This document shows positions 32,326 to 45,477 of a DNA stretch of 64,000 nucleotides, one piece after another. Position 1 is the first letter of the stretch. Every line of letters starts with the position of its first letter. The DNA lies in assembly GCA_900074885.1 (NCBI GenBank), contig FJUW01000002.1:434001-498000 (forward strand). The letters run 5' to 3'. A program made the translations under genes and the position numbers. The DNA comes from Rhynchosporium graminicola. Lineage: Eukaryota > Ascomycota > Leotiomycetes > Helotiales > Ploettnerulaceae. Under the pieces are notes generated by a model. The model ran no database searches, was not told where the DNA came from, and saw only the letters and a program-made list of their open reading frames with translations.

Positions 32326-35300
32326 CAAGCCAAGTCACGATGGCCAGCCAAATGAACATACAATACCCCCGGAATTGTCCGCTCAATTCGAGCTTCTAGA
32401 TCAGCTTCTAGTTTGCAAGCTATGCTCTCTAAGGCAGTTGCAGTGATCATGAAGCAGGTTTGGCGGGGGGGTTCGAGGCCAGCCAGGCCAGGCCAGGGCA
32501 CGCATTCATTGGCTGACGCTGCAGCTCGCTCGGCTGTCACGCACTACAGGCCAATCCTGGCCTCCTGGAGGAATTCCGCTGCTCACGAAGGTCAGGTCAG
32601 GTGCAGGCCCTCCTTCTACTGGGCCGCTAGAAACCAGACAGCACAGGACGGAAGGGAAGCTCGAGCCAGGCCAATACTGGTTGGTACGCATCAGTTCTAG
32701 CTTGTTGGACTATGGTGTAGCTACCTGGTACCTAGGCAATCGTCAAGAAATCTTTCTTGCAACTCCCCGTGTCGATTATAAAATGAAATGATATTCAAAA
32801 TAACGTAGCAGACAATGGACCTGGCGGTCAAGAGCGGCGGAATGTGGAGTTTATATTGGGATATGAGAAGTTTGGTCGAGCTCAGGCATTGAGTTGTGGC
32901 GTGAAATTAGACTTAACCCAATCCCCGCATCTGGCGATATTGTATTGTATGTACTTGGTACTGTCGTTCCGGGAGCAGTCAGGCAGTCCGTCCACTTCCC
33001 CCGGGATCTATCTACCTATCTACTTAGTATATCAATCCAAGCCTCATCTTGTGGAGGATTTCAGATGCGTCCAGAAGAAGACTGATTCGCGGTTTGTCAC
33101 TCCCTAAGAAATCTATTTCCTACCCTACCAAGGTGGGTACCTAGTTACCTATCTTACCTTCCACTCTATCTGAGGACGGCTGCCACCTGGCCTACTTTAC
33201 GGGGAGGACCACGCCTCCGCCCTGTGGGGTCGGATGGATATATCTTATCTCGCTAATTGTTTGACTGGAGAAGTATCTTATGTGGACATGGGATCTAAAA
33301 CCCCACCAGCACAATCTCCGTACAGTACCTACAGTCAGTACGAAAGTCTGTACGGAGAAGAAGGTACCTAGGTACGATCCTTCCCCACCGTTAATATTTT
33401 GTAGCCTCGCCTTCATCCCAACTAGCTTTTCGGGTCCCTTATTACTTCCGATATTGCGACATGATTCCCATTGCGACAAGTCCTTCTCTACTGGGGAATT
33501 TTATCTAATACTGACATGAAGCGCTAATAGGCCAGCGATCGCATCAGCTGCCGCTGGTGACCTGCCAGTTCTTGCTAAGCCCGGCCTACGCCTACCTACT
33601 ACATGCCTTACTGAAGTAGCGTACTAAACCCCAGCCCCTCCGCTCGCAACTCACCCTCATCAACATCTGCCTTACCTTACGCTCCTATACTACTAAGTAA
33701 TCTTACAGCTACTTGTACTACCTGGGACTGCTTACTCGCTTGAGGCTTCCACCATAGTGAGTTTCTGCAGCATCAGTGGTACCTTAATATCGCGCCTGCA
33801 TCTTACGACTGATCGAGTATTACTTCTAAAATCCTTGAACCGTGCAACTCCGAAACATATATCTCGATTCCTACGCCAATCATTACCCCACCCATGCCTT
33901 CCCCAGAATTCGCAATCCAGAAATCCCGACGCAAATCTGATGATCAAAGGCATGAATAAGATGGCCGAGCCCTGGCTTTCTCGCTCGAACCCTTCTCCAG
34001 CTTCCGCACGTCCGAGTGTGCAGCAGCCAACAGTTTGTCGTCTCAGGGTCGGTCTGCCGTCATTGCTTGCCTGGCCACGTCGCATCCTTGCTCGTGGGTA
34101 AGGAGCCACAGTGTCGTGCATGGAACTGAAGGGGTTCTTCTGGGCGAGGGCTTGTGTTCCTGGTTGCTAATCCGCCACAGAGTTCAAACGGTCCGAAGTT
34201 CCTCACGTACCAGATGACGACTTGGCACTCTTGTCACATGTGCCAGGTGCAGTCCTCCTTTTGCTAGCTGGCGTGATCCAATCATTCCTGTCTATCTGTA
34301 CGGAGTGCTTCATCCCCTTGTGCTCAACTGGTATTTGATAGAAAGTGCAATCTTCACAGGTGCTCGGCGGCTCAACCAGTCGTGAACAGTCACCCATATC
34401 ATATGTTTGTTGCTTCCGCCACGATTCGCTTCGCATGCACTGACTGTCGAGCGAAACTCCCCAGGTGCAGCTCTCTATGCACGATAAGGGAAGCTTACCC
34501 CGGATCTGTGCTTCTCTAGATACTGCAAAAGGCTCTGCTACTCTCGGAGGTGCAATAGCATCGCAAATACCGCCGCGACGTCCATGGACAGGGTCGCCCC
34601 CGAGATGAAGTGCCACGTGTAGGCGCAAGCAAAAATGCGGAGGTCATACTAGCTCTTCCAACAAATTCGAAGATCAGATTAAATCGAAGCTCCAGATCTT
34701 CGAGAACGAATTTCTTTGTGAAACCTTGAAACAAGAGAATTCGTCGACTGGCTGGCTGAAATCAGCAGGCCGGAAAAATATGACTTGGGCGTCAGGGACC
34801 TCCGGCACTCTGGGCTTTTCGCCTTGTCCCTCCGCAATTTGATGGGGCTGTCAAGCCATCATGCACTTCGGCTCGCCCCATTCGTAACAACCAGGGCTGC
34901 AATATGGCCCGTGGTGGACAGAGCCGTCGTCGCCTCGCTAATAACAAGTTCATCTTATGATTTACTGATCAGAGTCACAGTCTGGGGAGAGATCAATCTG
35001 ATACCTCTGCTGTTCCTGGAGATGTATTACTGCATATCTTTTGATGACATCGACAACTCGATTGGTTAAAAGCCTTTGATCGCCCGCGCCCTGAGACGAC
35101 ATGTTTCCCAGGAAGCCTCGCTATATGTGACGGAAGGTTGTCCCTTCACTCCTTATTTGACGGGATTGATGTGAATCATGGAGCGACGGCGATTCTCCCG
35201 ATTCTCCCGCATGGAGGCTCCTCGTCACCGCGATTAAAGTGTAACAGCGTCTCGTTGCCATGATAATACCAGCTGACCATACGACGTATATTGTTGGATC

Positions 35301-37373
35301 GCTGTGCTGGTCATATTATGATCGCCCACCTATTCACCTCAGATCTGGGCTGACGATCATGATACGCTTTAGGAGTCTCGGGAAACGGGCACGAATTTGT
35401 GCTAAGTTGTTTGCAATTTCGGCCTGATTGAAACGGGACCTCAGAAACAGATTTTTGCTGTCCCAAGGCCCTTTATTGCTCAAATCGGCATGGCTCTCGG
35501 AGACGACTTTGATGCTCACCAGGAGTTTAACGTATTGACGATGTGCCCAAAGTGCAATACGACAGAGAATGGGGTCTTGTGCGACACAATTACATGAGAA
35601 TTTCATCTCTTCGAGACACCTGGTCCATAAACGAACAGTCCTTCATCTCAATCAATCCCAATCTAGCTGATGCCTCATATATGACATTGTCATGCCTGCC
35701 TCTAAACGAGCAAACGGAAGTTACTCAATCCTTTCCGATGAGTGACAGAAAGGATAGAGGTTGCCTACAGAAGCTAGACAGGCAATACACACCTACTTAC
35801 CGAAGAACTTTACGATCTGCCATCCCTCATTTTGAAAGACAAGCCCGAGGGGAAGAGCTCGACTCCTACCAGGACGATGCCATATGGTGCTCGTGTGAGA
35901 ACTGAGAGAGATGTCGGCGAACAACCTAATACCAACATGCAGACTGACTTCGGCCCAGCAGGAGACCGGCAAGGCAAGGCGCTGCAATGCAATGCAATGC
36001 AGTATGGCATTGACTTCCACCCATTCGCTGTTCAATTGAGGTTCAATACACGTGATTAATAGAACGGTTCCTTGCCACGAACTCAGCATGACCTCAAGCC
36101 GCTCCTCTCAGACAAGTGCGAACCTTAGTCATAAAGGAAGCCTGCTTCATCTCATTCACATCCCAGCCCATATCAATATAAACTTCAAGTCATTCCACCA
36201 TCTCTCTGCTTGTTAAACAGCCAAGAGAAAAGCAAAAAGCAAGGAAGAGGGAAAGATAATGAAGTAGTATCTATGGCATATCATGCTATGTATGCTATTC
36301 GATACCATGCTCTTAAAATTGAGGATTTGTCATTAAACGAAGCCTTCCACCTGCAGTACTTACCACAGCAGAGAACTGAGAAGATAAAAACAAGTCTGGT
36401 ACGTTACGGTATGGTACTCGTATGGTACTCGGATATCGAAGATGATGATCTGAGCATGACCAAGATTCTCCTTTGACCTCGAGTAGCATTCGTTGGGTAA
36501 CAAGAACGTCAAGTTCATGCCTTCTTGCTCCTGGGTCCTGGCAGCATCATCAATAGACTCAGCTCGTTCCAGTGTTCCAGAAATCCACGGCCCAACAGAT
36601 GATAATAAGATGGGTCGGCAGGAAAGCTGGAGTAGATGTACGGCACGGCCACTGAAACATGTGTTTCGGTCTTTTGGTATCGGTGGTAAAATATTGGTGA
36701 TGTCTTTGTAAGCATCAGTCACGAAGGATTTGGCATCGTGAGATGTTGAAGAATGTCCGATGTCTTCTCTGCAGGTGCTCCGGGGCCGTGCAGTGCCGAA
36801 GATAGGTATGTGGTTGTCAGACATCGAGCCGTTATTATTCCGTAAGGCACCCATATGTGAGCGAGAAGTTCGAGTCCGGAGTGATTAATTGAGAAAGTTT
36901 TATATGGTGATTACTTATGCTTTATCAAAATTATTGATGTTGATGATTCCATTCCACTTGCATCGAAGTGCGGTGGTGCTGTGGCAAATAATACTCCGTA
37001 GCGAATAGATGGCTTTCGATTTCCGCCCCACACCGGCACTTCGAGAGACTTCTCCAGTCCACTGGAGAAACCAACAACGTCATACATTGAGTTTGAAGGG
37101 TCCAAGTCTCCGAGAAATACAAGTATGATGTTATGATGCGATCTCCACTGTAATTATTCAGCAATGTACCTGCCCCTCATTCCATGGAATCATCTCTTGA
37201 ATCTCTTATCACCGACTTACAGCAAAGACATATCCGATATAACGATTTTTTCGTACAACTTCTTCATTTCTTTCTCATCTACATTTCTTGTAAGTTTTCC
37301 CTCTATCCCTTAAACTCAATCACCTAAACAATATTTCATCAGTATTTCAACATTCACATATACTACTCTTACG
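32326..37373. other. 5-kb gene-poor region
   Basis: No gene could be supported. It contains scattered short repeats, for example AATGC near 35983-36002 and TACCT/GTACC motifs near 33120-33380 and 33580-33730. A minus-strand frame ending at 34203 is cysteine-rich and finishes at a perfect GTACGT donor, but I could not find partner exons. No tRNA was recognised. Confidence 0.35.
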
Positions 37374-38578
37374 ATGTCTTCCTCGTCGGTTCCTAAAACT
37401 ACCAAGGCATGGACAGTCGAAGGCAAGAACGGCTTCGAGAGCTTGAAGTTTAACAATGAAGCACCTATCCCAGATCTTTCCGACAACGAGGTCCTTGTCA
37501 AATTCCATGCTGCTTCCCTGAACTATCGCGATTTGATCATTCCAAAAGGTACAGATACAGCAATCATCCTGAAACTCACCCACTCTTACATTTTCCATCA
37601 TGTCTTGTCTCTATTTGAACTCGCTAACAACTTCTCACAGGACAATATCCATTTGGCGTGAAGGAAGGCGTCGTTCCCGGTTCTGATGGAGCTGGCGAAG
37701 TTGTTGCCGTCGGCAAGAAAGTAACTCGCTTCCAACCAGGCGCTAAAGTTGTCACCCTTTTCTCCCAAGGACATCTCGCAGGATCGCTAAACACCGAGAC
37801 CATCGCCACAGGTCTCGGAGGTTCTATCGATGGTACTCTCCGCCAATACGGGACGTTTGCAGAGACTGGTCTCGTAGAGATGCCTGAGTCTCTGAACTGG
37901 CAGGAAGCTTCGACACTTTCTTGCGCCGCTCTGACAGCTTGGAATGCTTTGTATGGTCTCAAGCCACTTGTACCTGGAGACGTGGTCCTTACGCAAGGAA
38001 CGGGTGGAGTTTCCATTTTCGCAGTCCAGTTCGCTAAAGCTGCGGGCGCAACTGTCATTTCCACAACATCCTCTTCGGCCAAAGCAGAAACCCTCAAAAA
38101 GCTCGGTGCGGATCACGTTATCAACTACAAAGATACGCCGGAGTGGGGCGAGAAAGCCGCATCTCTTACACCCAAAAAGCAGGGCGTGAATCATATCCTT
38201 GAAGTTGGTGGTCCAGCTACTATGGCGCAGAGTCTGAAGGCCATTAAGATCGATGGTGTTATTTCGATTATTGGCTTCTTGGGTGGAAATGCGAAGGAGC
38301 AACCTAGCTTCCTAGACGCTTTGAGCAACGTTTGTACGGTGCGGGGATTGCTGGTGGGAAGCAGAGCTCAGTTTGAGGATATGAACAGAGCGATTGAGGC
38401 GAATGGTATCAAGCCCGTGGTTGATGAGAAGGTGTTCACCCTCGAACAGACAAAGGAGTAAGTCACCAATATCCCCGCAAACAACGAGCAGGATATATCA
38501 ACTAACTTTTCTACCAGGGCATATCAGTACATGTGGGATCAAAAACATTTTGGCAAGCTTACTATCAAGGTGGAGTAG
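37374..38578 (+). CDS. Zinc-free MDR alcohol dehydrogenase / quinone oxidoreductase family
   Basis: Encodes 350 aa of the medium-chain dehydrogenase/reductase superfamily, using NAD(P)H to reduce quinones or aldehydes/enones in the cytosol. Exons are 37374-37548, 37641-38457 and 38518-38578. The GroES-like N-domain shows VLVKFHAASLNYRDLII and VPGSDGAGEVVAVGKKVTRF. The cofactor domain shows LTQGTGGVSIFAVQFAKAAG, a variant of the usual GxGxxG, followed by LGADHVINYKDTPEWG. The catalytic and structural cysteine ligands of zinc ADHs are absent (NYRD in place of the Cys ligand), so it should be zinc-independent. The last exon EAYQYMWDQKHFGKLTIKVE is the usual MDR C-terminus. The start follows a C/T-rich leader. 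The exact substrate cannot be told. Confidence 0.92.
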
Positions 38579-39386
38579 AGCGAGAGATCGTGTATGTAGT
38601 CTAAAAACTTCGCGATAGAGTCCTGATATTTGATCCACAAGGCCCCTTAAAATACTCAGCAGTCCTGTTTCTTGCAGGTCATTATGAAGTAGTCGTGGAT
38701 TAGGATCAATAGGAGAAATGTATCTTCCAAAACCAGGACGTGGTTTAATAGATAACTCTAATTCCTTTCTCCGATACTTACAAAGTGGCACTGATATGAC
38801 TAAGTCGCTGTAGAAAAAATATAAACACACATACCTAATCAGTGCAAAGCAGAACGAGACCCACAGACTAGAGATGCCATATCTAGCCAAAAGGTTTACG
38901 GATGTCGATTACTTCTCCGGTTCCTGCTGATCTATGCCGCCACTTTGCGAGCTCGAGACCGGAAAAGCCAACTCCCTTCCTCTGGGCGGAGCTGAGCTCC
39001 GGTGGTTCTGGGCCTCTTGGCTCGATTATTCAAGGGGCGTGGAACCAAGCAGCTGAAAGAAAGCCAACCTGCAAGATTTTGAATTCGAGGTCATCGAGAA
39101 TCACCTCCTCAAATCCCAGACTGGCCCCCAAAAGAAAGAAGAAAAAAAGAAATTTTTTCGCGCAGTGTGCCTTTGTAAGGTATTTAGCTGGCCCTCGTGG
39201 CTTCCCTTTGCATCGTAGCGAGGAAGGGGAAGACGACGCCACGGCGTCGGCACAGCTTGGTCACCTTGGTCACTGGACCGGGCAGCGACTATCGCCCGAT
39301 TTCTGGTTCTGGTTGGGGAATTTTTCAGGGCCGTTTTCGATGAGTTGGTAAGCACGCGCGAGTGTTCCGAGGGATTTCTTGCTGGG
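38579..39386. other. Intergenic upstream of the histidine kinase
   Basis: Holds the promoter and probably the leader of the kinase gene. A plus-strand frame at 38902-39351 has no family resemblance. An A-rich run (AAAGAAGAAAAAAAGAAA) occurs near 39136-39155. Nothing else seen. Confidence 0.4.
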
Positions 39387-42300
39387 ATGGCTTCGCCTTC
39401 TGGTTCGAGGAAGCACGCGAGATCGTCGGGGGAGAGTACGCAGAGAAGTGAGTGTTACTATGCGTTTACAGCCCCTTGAAGTTTGCTTTAGAAGGAGAGG
39501 CGAACCACCTCCTTGGCTTTAAAGCTGATTTGGATCCTCATAGTTTGGGACTGACTGGGTTTTGCACATTTGGTGCTCTGAGCCTTTTCACTTTCTAAAT
39601 AGTGTTGCCATTTGCCACTAAGTTTTTAGAAAGCCCTTGACATCCTCCGGTCCGCGAGTCTATATTCATGTTGATGACGCTAACATTATTCAAAGGCACT
39701 CGAGATGGATCTGGTGACAATGGCGTCGAAAGATTCTACAACGCCGACGACGAGTTCGCTGCCATCCCCCTCGGCGAATTCCTAGAGCTTGACCCAAGAC
39801 CTACGTTTGCTTTGAAGACAGATTCAGATGTTGAGACAGCTTTCACTCCAGTCTTTCTCAATGCCAGTCTCCGCTCAGATCGAAAACTCATGAACAGATT
39901 ACCGTTCAGACGAAGATCACATGCCTCTGGCTCTCCTCCCGAAATCCCAACAACAGATTTCCAGGGATGGGTTAATAACATCGCAACCGTCGACGAGACG
40001 GCCCCGACGTTTCTCCATGCTGGAATTCTATGGACATCATTTCGTGTCAAGAGATGGGTTATTGTAAGCGGTTGCCATGTATCGGGACAAGTTGTTAATG
40101 ATCCCACTGCTCGTCCTGGCGTATCTGGAGGGGATGGTACTCCAATTTTGAGCGAATCGAGCAATTCACCGTCTGCTCGGAGATTGGAGATCTATAGAAG
40201 AGAAGAATTTATGAAACCGAGGAGGATTGTGAGTTCTGGCAGCGATAATGGCAACTCTCTTCTTGACCAACAAGACGCAACACTGGAGCCAGCTTTCCTG
40301 ACGCCAGGAACACCCGATTGGACAGTGCCTCATCCAGAAGGAGAGCTCAGTGATCACGTTGAATTTGCGAGGAGTATCGACTGGTTAGTCATGGTTTCTA
40401 CACAGAGAGGATTTAAGCACAACACGGGCAATCACTGACCTTGTGCACAGGGCTGCGACACCGCTGGGAGACATGAAAACATGGTCAGTGATATTGTTCA
40501 TTTCGGCGTTATTTTACATGACCCGTCTTTTAAGTCATTGGGTACAACATACTGATAACGCGAAGGTCTCGAGAGTTCCGACAAATTGCCTGCTTGCTGA
40601 TGGCTCATCCCTTTCCTCTGGCTCTGTTCTGGGGAGCCGAACTTACAGTCATGTACAACAAAGCATATGCCGAGAATGTAGCTGGTCTAAAACATCCTGA
40701 ACTCATGGGTACAGGTTTCAGCGGGCCTTTCAAAGAACTTTGTAAGTTTCGGGAGAGACTGCTGGGCATATGGGTCAGCGTCGCTGGGATCCCACATCGC
40801 CTTCGGACAGGAAATATCTTCGACGCTCATTGCTGATATCATGTGCTGATAATCATACCAAAAACAGGGTCTATGGTTTCTTCCATTTTCGATGAATGCA
40901 GAATAACGGGGAAGTCTGTAGCGGTCTACAACCAAATGTTGCCCATAGAGAGACAGGGATTCGTAGAGGAGACTTTCTATACCGTATGTTGCTCTATCCA
41001 CTGTGATTGATCTAGCTAGAGACACAGAGAGGTTTTCCAATACCGTCGTATCGATATTGTGGCAACGCGATGCTAATTTGAGAGCTTGAAGTGGAGTTTA
41101 ACACCGTTATATGGAGGTACAGATCACATGCTTGGGCTTCTTAATTCCCCTTTCGAAACCACGCGTCAAACACGAGGGGCTCGGGCAATGAAGACGCTAC
41201 TTAAGCTTGCTCAAGAGACAGCTACGGCAAAATCCGTTGCAGCATTTTGTGAGTAATAGGACAAATTCATCAAAACCCAGCACTAATAGACACGGACCCC
41301 TGCTTGGAACTCTGCGAGCAAACAGTTTGCTGACCTGTTTTGTCAGGGCCAAAAATACTGTCCGCACTGAGTGAGAACGATTTCGACTTCCCATTCGTGA
41401 TGCTCTATTCTGTGGCCGAAGATGAGGAGGATATTAGTCGAGATGGCAGTGCTTCTCAATCTTCTGAAAATTCACAAACCTTCAAAACATGTGCACTGGA
41501 AGGCACGATTGGCGTAAGTAAAGCCCACTGTTGTCGACTTTGGTATTGGCTACACGCGAGGCGTGTTTTATGAATGGAGTATCTAAATGTCGTATTTTGG
41601 AACTGCAGTAAAGTTGTTAGCGACTCACTGACTCTCTATTTGAAGATTCCTGACGGACATCCTTCCTCTCCTCAAAGACTGGATCTTAAGCGATCTTATG
41701 GTGGCTTTGTGCCTGCTTTTCGCGACTCGATCCAAACGAGAGAGCCAACTCTGCTCACAATCAAGGACGGCACATTATCCGAAACGCTTATGGAGAATTT
41801 CGAACTCCGTGGATTCGGTGAGCCTTGTCGAGAAGCACTAGTATGTCCGATCCGCCCAACGACTGGAGAGAACGTCCTTGGATTTTTGGTTGTTGGAGTC
41901 AACCCTCGGAAACCATTCGATGATGACTACCAAAACTTCATACACGTAACGTTTTGAACTTTCTCTTCGATAAGACAAGAAAGCACTGTACTGACCAGGA
42001 TTTCTAGCTTTTGGACCGGCAATTGGCAACCTCGCTTGCTTCTGTGATGATGTTGGAAGCAGAAGTGCGGCGAGGATTGACAGCAGCTGAAGCTGCTGCT
42101 CTTGAGAGGTCGAGACTATCCGAGGAACTGGCTGTGCACAAAAGTCGTCTCCAGCGCATCGCTGAAGTATGAGCCCCCTTCCAATCCCCTCTTCAATACA
42201 GTAGCACTCATATATTGAATGTATCGAACATTCAGAGTCGAAACAAAGTTTCTGATCTCGCGCTCTCAACAAAAAGTATGATTTCTGCTCGATTCTGACA

Positions 42301-44640
42301 CTCACTAGGTATCTCCAGTTGGCATGTTTTCTGTCGACGCCGCAGGGTTGCTTTTGGAAGGGAATGACAGGTGGTTTGAGATGACTGGCCATTCGCGCGA
42401 CAAGATCTTTGAAATGAGTTGGGTGGAGACAGTTCATGACGACAGCATCAGAATTCTCCGGGAAGGATGGAAGATCATGACTGTAGAGGGCATCCCATGG
42501 TCAGCAGAACTGGTACGTCGCTCATCCAAGTAGCACAAAGAAAGTTTCTTGACATTTTCTAGCAATTGAAAAAGCCTTGGTATGATAATGTAACTGGAGA
42601 CCAGGTCGATAGTTGGATCATTGCCGCATGCCAACCGGAATTTTGGGATGGCAAGCTGAAAACGGTGATGGGTAGTAAGTGCACCAGCCTCCTCCGTGCG
42701 CAAGAGTGAATTGTATTGACCTGTGTGCCATTAGGTATGACTGATATCTCACGAATCAAATGGGCCGAAAATCTTCAGGCTAGGAGGTTGCTAGAGGCAG
42801 AAGAGACTCGAAGAGCTCAAAACAATTTCATCGACATTACTTCTCATGAAATGAGGAATCCTTTGAGTAAGTAGACCTACTACCATATCAACCCGTCTCC
42901 TCATTACGGAGACCTTGTTCGTCGCAGACTGATACTTTAGATTCTTTTGGGCGTGTCAAAGTGCTAATCTCTCATAGGTGCTATTCTACAATGTGCTGAT
43001 GGTAAGTTGCGCTCGATCCCACTACAATACATCATATCGACTTCTTGCCTGTCCTGAAACCCATACCAACAAATAGCCTAGGATACTAACATAGATTCAT
43101 AGGCATATCGAGTTCGCTTTCAGACATTATTGATGATTCAAATTTTGATGCAAAAATTACTGCAAGCATCAAAGAGAGTATCGCAAACGCTGAAACGATC
43201 CAACTCTGTGCTCAACACCAGAAGTCAATCGTTGACGAGTATACAATATTTTCTCCTTCTCTTGTAACATTGCTGACCGATATCCAGCATCTTGACCATT
43301 TCAAAACTCGATTCTAATCTCCTCCTTATTACTCCTGTCCCAGTACAGCCTGTTGAGGTTGTTCAACAGGCTCTCCAGATGTTCATGGTCGAATGCCAGA
43401 AAGTCCATGATATCAAGATGGGATTTCATATTAACCCTTCGTTCAAGCAACTACACGTCGATATGGTGACGCTAGACTCCTCAAGGTTGCTACAAGTGTT
43501 AATCAATTTGATGACGAATGCTATCAAGTTCACTAAATCATGCGCCAAGCGGACAATCGATGTCTCCATTGGTGCTTATCTTGAGCCTCCTGAGGAAGAA
43601 GATCCAAATTTCCAATACTTTCCAACGAAGAAAGCCAGGATGGATGTTACCACTACTAGCGACTGGGGAGATGGAGATATCGTATACCTTCGATTCGAGG
43701 TATGTGATCCGAGCCTACAGATTGATAAATGCTAACTATACGCAGGTTCGTGACAGTGGCTGTGGATTGACACCAGAAGAAATTAAGAGGCTCTTCAACC
43801 GGTTTTCTCAAGCATCACCCAGAACTCACGTACAGTGAGTAGTTCTACTATTGGTCATACCAGCTTCTAATTAACATTTTTAGGTATGGTGGAAGCGGTC
43901 TCGGATTATTCATCTCGCGCCAAATCACAGAGCTGCAAGGTGGCGAAATAGGAGTAGCTTCCCAGGAGGGTATCGGTTCAACCTTCGCCTTTTACATAAA
44001 GGCTCGACGAGCAGACACACAACAACCCCACAAAGCCATCCAGAAGCGTGTCGGCTCCGAACTCCAATCCAAGGCCCGTCTGGTACTCAACAAACCCAAG
44101 AGCGAAGAAGAAAATGCAGGCTCTATGTCCACACTCCTTCAACTACGAGATACACCACCTCTTTCCAACTCAAATTCGAATTCGGATCCTACAGACTGGC
44201 ATATCCTAATAGTAGAAGATAATCTCGTTAACCAACGCATTCTCGCGCAACAGATTCGGAAACTAGGCAGCACAATCCACGTAGCCAACCACGGCGGCGA
44301 AGCCCTCGATCTCATCAAAGAGACACGCCATTTCCGTGGTCGCGAACATGACGGTATAGCACTCTCTGTCATCCTTATGGATCTTGAGATGCCCGTCATG
44401 GATGGCCTGACCTGCGTGCGTAAGATTAGGGAGATGGAAGCTCATGGACTGATCCATGGCCGACTGCCGATTATAGCTGTAACTGCTAATGCGAGAGGAG
44501 AGCAAATTGCTCTAGCGAGGGATAGTGGAATGGATGATGTTATGCCTAAGCCTTTTCGAATTCTGCAGATTAGAACGAAGATCGAGGCATTGTTGGAAAG
44601 GACGAAGGAGATGTTGAAAGAGGATACGACTATGACTTGA
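39387..44640 (+). CDS. Hybrid histidine kinase, 17 exons
   Basis: Encodes 1240 aa. Exon starts are 39387, 39696, 40451, 40566, 40868, 41092, 41347, 41646, 42008, 42309, 42563, 42735, 42978, 43103, 43288, 43746 and 43884; all phases agree. The long N-terminal half has a first PAS-like region (LFWGAELTVMYNKAYAENVA) and a GAF-like region ending FLVVGVNPRKPFDDDYQNF, then a coiled coil and a PAS domain (PVGMFSVDAAGLLLEGNDRW). The HisKA box FIDITSHEMRNP has the phospho-His at 762. The ATPase domain shows the N box (LINLMTNAIKF), G1 (RDSGCGL), F (LFNRFSQAS) and G2 (YGGSGLGLFIS). The receiver domain shows VEDN, phospho-Asp1155 in MDLEMPVMDG and Lys1211 in PKPF. No membrane segment is visible, so a cytosolic sensor feeding a Ypd1-type phosphotransfer protein is likely. 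All catalytic residues are intact. I do not assign the fungal HHK class. Confidence 0.93.
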
Positions 44641-45477
44641 TGGTGAACAGCCGGACTAGACTGGATGGAAAGGGAAAATATGAAGAGCGCACTATAGGTG
44701 TAGGCGTATAGGTGATGTCTCTGTATAGGAGCAGAGAGCAGCGTAATTTCATGATACCCAGCGACGAATATGAGACCACCCTGGAGACAACTCTTCGTTC
44801 AATCATTGTATAAATGGCCAAGCCTAGATGAGAATCTGCCAATCACTGTCTTAAAAACAAACAAAGTAGAAATACATAACATTTCTCCAACAAATTCGGC
44901 AATCGAGCACATTTGAGCACCTTCGCTTGAGAGGGTAAATCCAATTTCGGGTTGTTTAGCGGAAGAGGTAAAATAAGCGAAGTAAATACACGGGATCGTG
45001 TCTTTGAGGAAACATAAAACCAAGATACCGGGAATTGGACTTCAAAGCCCGCACGTTGAACACGAGAATTAGGAATTCTCAGTCTGATTGAATTCGAATA
45101 TGCGAAATCTTAGCAGCCTGAGCCATGGGTGGTTGTAGAAATAGCAGCAGTAGGTGGCTGTCTTTTACACTGTAGCTATATAAATGTACGACCTATGTAA
45201 GCCACGAAGTCTATGTCAACGATGGAATCCAGGGACGGAATTTGGAACACTTTGTCAATCTGTCGTAGAATTAAAAATGCTTACTTGCTAGAAATTGTAT
45301 TTGAGAAGACAAATGAGAAAGAAGACTCCCCTCCCAGTTTTTTCAACTTTGCCAAGCCAAACTTTGCCTCGTCTCACCGCCCTGAAAGTCAACAAACGCC
45401 CACTCCTCGAATCTCTACTTTCCAATTTCAATCCACTTGGAAACGCAACTCATGCTAAAATCGTTCAAGGACTCATA
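44641..45477. other. Intergenic upstream of the DcpS gene
   Basis: Holds the kinase 3' end and the DcpS promoter. An open frame at 45295-45477 runs into the DcpS start and could extend it at the N-terminus, but it is not conserved as far as I can judge. Confidence 0.4.

Noticed and set aside
36360..36854. 164-aa frame on the minus strand
   Set aside because: No recognisable motif, no splice or conservation evidence, and an unremarkable length for random open frame in this region; left unannotated.
38902..39351. 149-aa frame upstream of the histidine kinase
   Set aside because: Low-complexity basic stretch over an A-rich run with no family resemblance; more likely leader or promoter sequence of the kinase.
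37374..44640. A secondary-metabolite or catabolic gene cluster around the MDR enzyme, kinase and regulators
   Set aside because: No synthase, terpene cyclase or pathway-specific set is present; neighbours are unrelated housekeeping and signalling genes.
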